DNA of 64,000 nt, taken from positions 1 through 64,000 of the forward strand of contig JAFCMP010000145.1 of the NCBI GenBank assembly GCA_017506865.1. Direction: 5' to 3'. Position 1 is the first letter of the stretch. Each line of letters begins with the position of its first letter. The position numbers were made by a program, and so were the translations under genes. The notes beneath the pieces are model-generated. The model had not been told where the DNA came from, did not search any database, and saw only the letters and a program-made list of their open reading frames with translations. Of the stretch, positions 54,101-62,786 are shown piece after piece. This DNA is from Tribonema minus. Lineage: Eukaryota > Sar > Xanthophyceae > Tribonematales > Tribonemataceae.

Positions 54101-57100
54101 TGCTAGCATCTCTTGCATCAAGTACTCGCGACCAGCAGACTTCACCGCCTTGAACTCTGGTGCACAACTTCACACCGCACCAACAGGATCAACAGGTAAC
54201 GTGCATGACACCCAGGAGCCAGCAGTGAGGGCGTCTGCGGCAGTGTGCAAGTTATTAGGGTTGGGGTGTGGCTGAAACCCGGCAATCACCCTGCATGCAC
54301 CTACTTGCAGTTCACATGTCAGTTTGCACTACCTACTCCACACTGCGTGCTGCGCAACACGGCATAATGCTGCACGTACGCTAATGAAGTGTCAACATAC
54401 AAGCCATTCATGCCGTGTCACTGCAGTAGGTATGTATAATTCAGGGTTAGGGTTGGGGTTTGGGTTAGGGTTGCAGCCACAACAATCTGCTGGCTGCTTT
54501 CCCACCCCTCCGCAGTACTTGGTGCGCGATGCGGCAGAGTGCTGCAGGTTTGCACTTCAAGTGCAACAACCTCTCTATGGCGTGTCACTGCGGTAAGGTA
54601 TGTATCACTCAAAAAGCTTGTACACAGAAGCTTTTTTTACTACTGTTGATATGATGGCACTGTTTGACTTGTGGCCGATGACTGCAGCTGCGGCGACCAC
54701 GGTTATTGGTGGAAGACACTTGCGGCTAACCACTCCTTGTCACCTAGAGCTCTACGATCTTGTGATTCGTTCCCATTCACCTGTCATAGCCAGACCCGCA
54801 GCGTGTGCCAGCAGCAGCAGTCCCGCAAGACCCGGTGCGGTGTCTGTTACTGCGAGACCTGCGTAACAGCATCACAGCAGCAATACTTCATGGTGAAACA
54901 ACGTTGTCATCACAGTCGAAACATAACATGGCAACATCAGCTGTTGATGGCCACTCGGGCAAGTAATGAGCCATGGTCCAGCAAGTGATGTGGTCCTTGT
55001 GACTGCAAGACAGGCGCAATAGCATCATAGCAGCAACATGTAATGGTTCGACATCATGCGCACATGAGCTGATAATGGGGATTTGGCAAAGTCATGAGCT
55101 ATGCTCCACAACAAGAGTAATTGTTGCAAAGCAGGGCCTCACAATATAAGGAACTCTGTGGTGGGCTGCCGGCTACCGAACACGTGAGACCTTTCCATAC
55201 TGAACACCCATGCCTCGAACGCTAAAAGCCTGCACACAGAAGTCTTCTTGACTTCTGTGAATATGGTGGTACTGTTTGACTCGTGGCCAATTGCTGCAGC
55301 AGCGGCGACCACGGTTATTTCTGGAAGGCACTTGCGGCTAACCAACCCTTGTCACCTAGAGCCCTACGATGTTCTGATTCGTTTTCATCAAGGCTACATA
55401 GCAGTGCTGCACAAGCTCTTGCACGAATTGCGCAAGGTCAACTTCAGGCTGCCATGCGAACGAGATTCTCGGTGTTTTGCGGATGACAACTGATGTGTAC
55501 AGACCTTCTTTCCCGGGAGTGTGACACTCAGTGCAGTGCTGGTTATGTGGCAGTCTCTCAGGGCTAATTCCTACCCTGATCATAACCGCTCTTGCATGAG
55601 GTAGGTTCAAGATCCCTGAGTTGAGGGTCATTATTTGAACATGACACCTTCGGGTGTCAGTGTAGTGACTGTCCACCATACAAACTTCAACTTGTACTTC
55701 CAGTACACTTTGAAACATTGGAGCCATGTACGTAAACATGATTATAATGGCTCGCACAGTAACCACACGGGGGCAGGTACCTACATACCTGGTACCAGCG
55801 CGAACCCCGCCCCCAGCGCAATCGCCATCAGCGACAGTCCCCTCAGCGGCACGTCACCCCCAAACTTCAACCCCAGCGGCAGCCGCACCGCCGCCGCCAG
55901 GCTCACGTCCAGGCCCCACAGGGAGCGCGCTGCCACCGCCGCCGCCGCCGCCGCCGCCACCGCCACCGCCCCCGCATACGCCGGCAGACTCCAGCTCACC
56001 GAGAACAGCGCCAGGGCCAGCGCCGCAGCATCGAGCAGCAGCAGCGCCGCCGCGCCGCACCCCAGCCAGCCCCCCCACAGGTGCGCTGCCGCCACCGCCG
56101 CCGCCGCCGCCGCGCGCGCCCCCCCCCCCCCCCCCCCCCCCTCCCCTCCCAGCCCCCCCCCCTGAGGGCGACGCGACCCCCCCCTCATAGAGCGCGGCAG
56201 TGCTCGACGCACGCGCAGCACGCCGCCGCCCGCCGCCGTGCGGCCTGCGGAACGGCCGCGACAGGAGCCACGCCGCGGCGAGCGCGGCATAGGCGCGCGC
56301 GATGCGCGCCGCCGCGCTGTCGTACAACCCCCCTGCTGTTGAGCGCTGCTGCAGAGGCTGCTGCAGCAGAGGCGGTGGCAGGGGGGGGGGCGCGGACAGC
56401 CACTGCAGCGCGCCCGCGGCGGCGGCGACTGCGATGAGCGCGGCGAGCTTGAGCTTGCGGCGGAGGCGGCGCTCTGCTGCTGCAGCTGCCGCTGCGCTGC
56501 TGCCGCTGCTGCTGCCGCTGCTGGCGGCGCCTGTGGGACGGGGAGCGAGTGAGAGTGATGGCGGAGCGTAGGTGATGATGGCGGTAGCAGGTGCTGAGCA
56601 ATGTCACGCAGGGCACGGATGCGGTATGTGGGTGGTGCTGCTGCTGCTGCTGCTGCTCTGCATTGAATGAGAATACTTCACAGCGTCCTGATGTTGTGAT
56701 GTGGCTATTGCCTGGGCGCACACTGATGACAACTCATCAATTCATCAGTGACCATCGTCAATGCAGTACGACTCCGCTGGCACAGGCGGTAACCAGTGAA
56801 CGCAAAAACTGCTGGGTCGCGTGGGTGTGCTGTTGAACGCAAAAACAAGCTTCTACAAAGCTTGAATTTGCGGCTGGCATCAAACACTACACTTCAACAC
56901 CAAGCAACGGCAAGGGATTCCGTGCACCCGGGCACGTGGCAGTGGCAGCACTGAGGCATGTGTACACATGCTGGACAGCGGCAGTGCTCGAGACGTGTCC
57001 AACATGAGCGCTGACTCTCTGCTTCTTGTTTGCACGTACACATGCATGTCTCCATGAAGCTGCAACTGCCACTCAGCGAAGCAAGCTCACGATACCTACC

Positions 57101-57411
57101 TACCGTACGCGGCAGCGGGAAGCGCTCACCTGGCTCCAGCACCGCACGCAGCACCAGCACTGCTGCCGCGCTCTGCGTCCACAGGGCAATCCAGGGCAGC
57201 GTAAGCCAGAGCACAGCGTGTGCCCACCGAGAACCTTCCGCGATCTGAGGAACAGTACCGCCCCAAAGGTTTCCGTAGCCAGCGTCGGCTGAGAGGGAGA
57301 GCTGTGAGCCCATGAATGTGGCGATTGGGGCCACCAGAAGGCAAATGACAAGTGGCAGCGTTGAGGGTGACCCTGTTTCCGGGCCCTGTTGACGGTGCGT
57401 TTGGGGGGGGG

Positions 57412-57445
<34 letters not shown>

Positions 57446-59436
57446 AGGGGGAGCACCATAAAGTCAGCAAAGCAGTGGGTTTCAGTATGCATTGCACATC
57501 GGCGAGCAACAGAGGCACACTTGTTGTGGCAGCAAACACAAAGCACACTGTGCCCGACCCTGAATTCGAACATTTTGAGAAAAAGCATTCATGACGAGAT
57601 ACTGAACTTGAAGTACACAGGTTTGACCAACATTGCCAACGTGCACCCACTGACACACATCTGTACCGCGATGTGCGTCAAGCCCAATTTAGAGCTACTG
57701 CAGTCAACGTGGTCTGCAGCGTAATGTATGAGGGCGAATCACCTCGCAGAGCACTGCAACCAGCGCACGCAGGCGTGATGGACTCGCCGTCTATGATACA
57801 TAACCCCTGTGCAAGTGCCTGATAACAGAGCATCATCATACTTCCAAGCTGAAGAGCACACATCGAGCACGCAGGCGCACATGCAACGACTGTCAGCACC
57901 ACTGTCAGAATCTGCCATATTGGTATTACCTCTGACATTTGCCATGCCGAAATCAACAGAAGGTGGCAGAGCACTGCATGCATAGCACAACCGCCACATA
58001 CCCCCGTGAGTCCATTCAGGAATTCCTCACAAAACTCAACAATCCATTCAGTGCTACACCATGAACTGCAACACAACGACACCTCACCTTCACCATGCTC
58101 ATGAGCCACAGAGCGCCGCAGAGCACTGCCATGGTGCATGCAGGCGCTGCGTAACTGCCATCAAACAGATCCGTCGCCCCCCACGCAATCAGCGCGCAGC
58201 ACGTTACGGGTAGGTATGCAGCGACGTGCGAGTTCAGCGACCGGTACAGCGGCAGTTCGTCCACCGCCAGCCACCTGATGCCACAGTACAGCAGGTGTAC
58301 ATGAGCGTCAGCGATCGCATACGCACATACCTCTATTCCGGGACTGGTGTCAGAGTTGGGTATGGTGCAGCGGGGTGATGGCTAGGTCTGCACTGCATCT
58401 CCAGCCATCATTACAGCAGCAGCTATTAAGGGCAGCAACCGTATAACTTCAGCACAGGTGCATTGCAACTCTGCCAGGTACTTGTGTGACAAAAAGAGTT
58501 CTGCCCATCACGGGCAGTGTTCCGCCAGCTTGGCATGACAAGGTATAAGGTATTGTTGTGACAGGAAATGGTGCGATTCCACCATTGATCACTGTGGCAT
58601 ATAAAGGCAAAGCAGCTCTGTGAAGACAATGTCAGCGGTTCAGTTCATTGCCCACGCCCCGTGTGTACAGTACTCAGCAGCTGAGAGTACCTTACTGCAA
58701 GCAGGTTGCATGGCCCCCAAAATGCATACTGCGCTTGTTGCAGGGTCCCCCAAGAGCACGCCCCTACGTTGGGGCTAGGTCCACGTAATCTAACGCTCAC
58801 TGACCCCTACGCAAAGCACTTCAGGTCCAGAGTATCATATACTGCAGCACCGTAAATTAGCGCTGAGCGGGCTGCATCACTCAAATATGAAGTGCATGCG
58901 GCTCTTTGCGCAACAGCACATGATTTGACACGGATCCAGAATTTCAGCTGCAAAACGATTAGGTCCATGTTTGTTCAGGCAAATGTCACTATGATTCCTG
59001 TTGCTGGCTTCTGCTCCAGCAGCGGCAAAAGCAATTGCAAAGCTCAGCAGAAGGCAAGCTCGGCGTACACAATACCTGCAGTGATTGGCAGCAGGCGTTC
59101 GTGCTTGAGTAAAAACAGCAAATTGATGTGTAAACTTCAACGATTCGTACCTGAACTGCAACACTCCCCAGCCTGTGACTTGCAGGACGAAAATCAGCAC
59201 CAGAACCCTCACCAACACTCCCCGCCCTCTCCTGCCCGCTCCAGCGCCGCTGTCACGCCACCCACAACCATGCTCAACGTCCACGCCGTCAGCGTTCCAT
59301 AGCGGTGGCCTAGCAGATCCAGGCAGTAGGTGACCATCAGCCCCAGGGATGTGATCAGCGTGGAGGCATGATCGCACTGGGACACAGCCACGCAGGAGGC
59401 TGGCAGAGCGAGCGCCAGCATCTGCCAGCAATTCGC
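48159..59436 (-). CDS. Uncharacterised Ala-rich multi-pass membrane protein, eight exons, 5' partial
   Basis: Minus-strand exons with GT-AG borders and consistent phases are 59436-59213, 58274-58088, 57385-57130, 56530-55789, 53522-53346, 52273-51723, 50335-50041 and 49012-48159 (TGA). Many hydrophobic segments suggest at least ten membrane spans, for example TLPLVICLLVAPIATFMG, AGSALAAAVLAAAPL, AFAAVAFLLLEMVAIIT and ALLAASVALAVLQ. Polar landmarks are VDELPLYRSLNSH and EGDPDALTYEESYPLLSPWL. No transporter or enzyme family is recognised. In exon 56530-55789 the frame before and after a 23-base C tract (56119-56141) differs, so the exon needs a length change there to read through. The first exon starts in phase 0, so upstream exons are likely. 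Four junctions are tandemly multiplied in the introns. Confidence 0.6.
49870..50060 (-). repeat. Triplicated exon end plus donor (about 80 bp unit)
   Basis: GAGATGGTNGCCATCATCAC followed by TGgtgagtgg occurs at the true exon end (50041) and twice more in the intron (donor starts near 49961 and 49882). Units include ACTTCAAGT and TTGAAGTATAC words. Confidence 0.85.
50300..50690 (-). repeat. Tandem copies of acceptor and exon start (about 110 bp unit)
   Basis: GAGCTCGGCGACACCGCCTG preceded by AACAGCC is present at the true exon start (50335) and near 50545-50578. The upstream intron words (TTGAGCCAC or TTGAATCAC, TGGTATG, CTTGAACTTGAAG-like) occur three times. Confidence 0.8.
51084..51221 (+). 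repeat. Perfect 69-bp tandem duplication
   Basis: TGTTCTCAGCGCTCAACGCT through GGGTACT is repeated almost exactly at 51084-51152 and 51153-51221. Confidence 0.9.
51425..51785 (-). repeat. Triplicated exon end plus donor (about 120 bp unit)
   Basis: The exon end encoding ALLAASVALAVLQ, its gtgcgtc donor and the first intron bases (through GTCGCCGTACACT) recur three times. The true exon end is 51723. Confidence 0.85.
52270..52745 (-). repeat. Five tandem copies of acceptor plus exon start (about 90 bp unit)
   Basis: Each unit has an AACTGCAGATGTGG word, a tgNNgcag acceptor and then GCTCAGCGCTGGCAGC. The true exon starts at 52273. Confidence 0.85.
53500..53940 (-). repeat. Tandem copies of acceptor plus exon start (about 190 bp unit)
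   Basis: GGGTCGCCTTCCAC, TCAATCAGCCCTGCCAGCAG and GTGGTGAGCAGTG words recur at 53501-53570, 53688-53760 and partly near 53885-53940. The real exon begins at 53522. Confidence 0.75.
54444..54474 (+). repeat. Interstitial telomere-like tract
   Basis: GGGTTAGGGTTGGGGTTTGG then GTTAGGG, degenerate TTAGGG units in an intron. Confidence 0.7.
54628..54780 (+). repeat. Dispersed repeat DR2, copy B
   Basis: Reads MALFDLWPMTAAAATTVIGG then RHLRLTTPCHLELYD on the plus strand, antisense to the membrane gene in whose intron it lies. Confidence 0.85.
55235..55395 (+). repeat. Dispersed repeat DR2, copy C
   Basis: Reads VVLFDSWPIAAAAATTVISG then RHLRLTNPCHLEPYD. Same orientation as copy B, about 610 bases downstream. 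Confidence 0.85.
56119..56141 (+). repeat. 23-base C homopolymer inside a minus-strand coding exon
   Basis: On the coding strand this is a poly-Gly-encoding G run. A second C run lies at 56153-56162. Upstream and downstream hydrophobic reading frames differ. Confidence 0.95.
57413..57444 (+). repeat. 32-base G homopolymer next to a splice acceptor
   Basis: As transcribed on the minus strand this is a C run ending about 28 bases upstream of exon start 57385, in the position of a polypyrimidine tract. Confidence 0.9.
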
Positions 59437-59893
59437 CTGCGGCGGCTGTGTGAGGAGGTGCTCATGTGGTCGTTGAAGGTGGTTCCTGCCTCCAGAGGCG
59501 TACAGCGGGACGCCTGTGCAGTTCGTCGTACTGTGCCTGCGCAGCATTGGCGGCTGTGAGTCGATCTGCCGTTTTCTGAATGCCGTATGGGCGGCATGGC
59601 TGGTGTCCATGGCTGCTGCTTCAGCTGAGCTCCCGATGTGATCCAGAAACTGAGAACTTACTTGCGCGAAGTCTTCCGTCAAGCTACATGTGGAGTGCTC
59701 CGGTGCCACGGCTGCCCAGCCGCTCCGGCCTACCAGTTGCAACTTTGCTGCCGCTGATCGCCGCTGCTATGAGCACACCCGGTCCATCACTCCTTGGAAA
59801 ATGTTCACACTATTCACTTCACTCCAGTTCAAGTTGTACTTGAAGTGCAACGATACGCGCTTACCCTAGGCAGTCGTCGTGACCTGCGCAGCG

Positions 59894-60188
59894 ATGGCAG
59901 CAACAGCATCAAGGCTCCCGTGCAGCACCGCTGCAGCTGATCAAGCGCTCAGGGCTGTCAGGCTCGGACACTGGATGGGTAGGTTAGGTATAGGACAAGC
60001 ACCGTTGATCACATACCTACCCAGCGTGCAACCGCTGTGAGCTCACACAGGTGGAGAGGGAGGGAGAGCAGCAGCAGCTAGCCTCGATGCTTGCAGAGAA
60101 CGAGGCGGAATCAGGAGTGCAGGCGCTACGATTCAAGTACCGTTCAAGTCGGGCTCGTGCATCATACATGCGAACAGTGAGTGATTGA
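59894..60188 (+). CDS. Small two-exon candidate gene, helical product
   Basis: ATG at 59894 (MAATASRLPCSTAAADQALR...), donor after 59978 in phase 1, acceptor cccag at 60024 and exon 60025 onward in the matching phase. It encodes CNRCELTQVEREGEQQQLAS and a charged helical tail, ending with TGA 60186-60188. A donor-like gtgagt at 60177 could lead to further exons. It is divergent from the membrane gene and may share its promoter region. No family is recognised; support is frame and phase only. Confidence 0.3.
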
Positions 60189-60702
60189 AGAGAGCACAGA
60201 GAGTAGCACCAGTCAACACAGCAGAAGGCCGCGGCAGCCTCAAGGGTACCTTCTCTGAAGGTTTCCGCGGTCCGCGACCTCCTGAACTGCGGGCTTGAGG
60301 TCTGTGTATGCCTAGGGCGATGCAACAAATTCTCGAGATGACACGACGCACGCCCCAGACGCTGCAGCGATCGTCTGACAATGGCAAATACACACTAGGG
60401 CGCTGACACCAGAAGCAGCCTGGCTTGTCGGGAGACACATATGCTCTCCCTGTGAGCAGCAACACACACGTGCTGCTGCTCCACAGCGCTCTCTGCTGTC
60501 TGAATGGCAATGCGCTGTCAGTGCTCTATACTAACACATGCTGACAAATTGAGTGGCGGAACTAGGTAGAGCCCAGAGGTACCATGGTGCCTGCAACATA
60601 GACTTCCTTCTTCGCAGGTGTTGTAGCAGCATAGTTGACGCACTGGCTGCATGCTGGTGCGAAATAAATAGAGGGCACCATGGCCTGGGCTTGTAGCAAT
60701 AA
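60189..60702. other. Spacer without supported gene
   Basis: Only short ORFs without features on either strand. Confidence 0.4.
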
Positions 60703-61010
60703 TTAACCTCTAGCTGCATCGGACATAGGCCAGGCTGAAAGCCTGAATTGAAATCCTTGTGGTGTGGAAGGGGATCCGGGCAAGCCCTCCGTGACGGCCC
60801 CCCGACCTACTGCTCTCACAGAGGGGTCTGTGTAAATCGCGTAGTTGTCTCCAGAAAGATCCTTAACACTGACGGCGGTTGGCAATGTGTATGCAATACT
60901 GAATCGCAGGGGGTAGCACTTGTTGTTTTCCCTCCTCTGGGGGTATGGAGGCTTTTCCGCCGTCTCCATACTTCCCGGGCCGTCCCTATGTCCAATTCAA
61001 GCCGTAGCAA
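60703..61010 (-). pseudogene. Possible retroelement RNase H relic
   Basis: A minus-strand frame contains NYAIYTDPSVRAVGRGAV, resembling the first RNase HI motif (YTDGS...GaGaV) of LINE-type elements, with Gly replaced by Pro. An adjacent frame has LELDIGTAREVWRRRKS. Stops and frame changes suggest decay. This is a weak assignment from a single motif. Confidence 0.3.
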
Positions 61011-61481
61011 AATATATGATGTCTTGCGTAGTTAGCGTCCCCCGATTTGGTCTCCACCTTGTTGCGGTGCGGGGGCTTGGTGGTGAGCCTTAGGCAAGCT
61101 TACTGCTGTACTAAGAGAGACCCGGGTAAGTGCATATGGCCTGGGCTAGGTGGGGAGACGTGGTCTGGGCTACTCTGGAGGCAGAAATGCTTGTTGTCGA
61201 AATGTGGAATTTGTGGTCTGCATTAGCGCTCAGTATGCTGAAGTATGTGCACATTTCCGTCTGCCATTCTTTTCTTTCAGGAATGGTGATTCGAATTTCG
61301 CACCTTGCATGTCCATCCTGAGCGCACATCCGCACACGCACATGTCAAATGTCCATTGTTTGAAGCATAAATATGCAATGTTGCATGAGTTTGAGTGCAG
61401 CATTCAGTAATATCAGTCTAGTACTTGCGATCACAGTGGTATTAAAGTAACCAAGCAGAGTATATACCTGAACACAAGCTT

Positions 61482-61560
61482 CAATTCTTCCACTTATGAC
61501 CACTTGCTTACGTGCCTTTGAACAATTCTTCCACTTATGACCACTTGCTTACGTGCCTTT
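61482..61560 (+). repeat. 38-bp direct tandem duplication
   Basis: CAATTCTTCCACTTATGACC then ACTTGCTTACGTGCCTTT, at 61482-61519 and 61523-61560, identical. Confidence 0.95.
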
Positions 61561-61893
61561 TAAACGCCCACCAACCATCTTGCATAATGCAGTCAGCTTT
61601 GACCTATATAAGTATTACTCTCTTCGGTGAAGCATTAGACGCTGAATGCTCCATTCGACACCTTTGTGTTTTCAATTTGTTCGTATGTGAAGCTTCATCT
61701 GCTTTATCATCTGCTGTAACCTGTTGCAGTAATAACCCAATCAGGCTCATGTCCTAGGAGCTGCAGTGCTGCAGTTCATGAAGTCCCAAGTTTTGGCGAC
61801 AATATCAACCTCCTAGTAGTATGTACCTCAGTTAAGCAGCACCTCCAGCTACATGGTGCGCTGCAGGTGTCCCTACTGCAATGCGTGACCACT

Positions 61894-62068
61894 GTACTTT
61901 TCATTAATTCTCGCTCAGGGCGCGAAAAAGCCCAGATGATGGTCTAACTTGATGCTGCTGTACGGAATCTGCATGTCGTGTGACTTCTGAAAGTGTCTCA
62001 ACGACAACCACTCAAACGCCGCCGCCGCCAAATGGCATCTCGGGATCCTCCCCTACGTCCTCCTCCAC
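61894..62068 (-). repeat. Dispersed repeat DR1, copy 4 (reverse orientation)
   Basis: Read on the minus strand it starts TGGAGGAGGACGTAGGGG, encodes the same PEMPFGGGGV tail with stop, and ends near AATGAAAAGTAC, so the polyadenylation hexamer is mutated. It is more diverged than copies 1-3 in the 3' segment. Confidence 0.8.
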
Positions 62069-62210
62069 TGTACTATAATGCTAGCTGAGTTTCAAAGCGC
62101 TACTACATACTAACATCAACGCCGAACGCCAGCAAAACAGATGTGTGATGAGTATGGGCGTGTGTGTGTGTGGTGGGGGGGGGGGCGAATAAGTTCGAAT
62201 AAACGTTTTA

Positions 62211-62290
62211 TTTATTAATAAAATTTCGAACCAAGACCGATGCTCTTGTGTAACCCCTAAACGAAAACCTAGTGGATGTGTCTTATGCCC
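62211..62290 (-). pseudogene. rps3: Plastid-type rps3 N-terminal fragment (probable nuclear plastid DNA)
   Basis: Minus-strand translation reads GHKTHPLGFRLGVTQEHRSW followed by F, matching the N-terminal signature of plastid ribosomal protein S3. Codons are AT-rich (CCACTAGGTTTTCGTTTAGG), unlike the GC-rich surroundings. Downstream the match is lost within about ten residues at an AT-rich stretch next to a poly-G run. The initiator region is altered and no organellar neighbours are present, so a short nuclear insertion is the likely explanation. Confidence 0.5.
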
Positions 62291-62653
62291 TGACCTTCGC
62301 AGGCTCGCGAGTGTTTGTCTTGCCCAATGTAGCACGTGTGTAGCCCAGGGGTCAATGGTGGCAAGGGGGGAAGTTTCAGCATGGCGAATTGTTCTAAAAT
62401 TTGGCAAGTCAATTTCACAACCATGACGTAAATGGTGCAGTGCCCTTGGCTCAGCATCGCTGCATAGAGACCATGTTGCTATCATTTTGCCAACACCGAC
62501 GAGGACGGCGCGCTCACTAGCACTGCTCAGTGCACTTTTGTTACTGAAGTGGCCCTGTTTAAAAAACGATTGCACTCTATTTGGCGGTAGTTTCCCACAC
62601 TTCACCATGACCAAATCAACTTCAAAAACAAAACGTTTCTGGGTGGATTTTGC

Positions 62654-62671
62654 TGGCGCCACGTTGGTGAC
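62654..62671 (+). other. Possible tRNA primer-binding site
   Basis: TGGCGCCACGTTGGTGAC begins with TGGCGCC, a common start of retroelement primer-binding sites, 130 bases before the gag-like ORF. The preceding bases do not end in CA, so an LTR border is not confirmed. Confidence 0.25.
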
Positions 62672-62786
62672 TCCCACCCTGTGTGCCTGCTGTTCAGCCA
62701 ACGCTCGGCACCCTCCACGAGGGGCAGCCGCCACCGTGTCCCAGGGGCGGGGCAGGGCCCGCCCCATTTCAACTTCAAGTCGTTTC

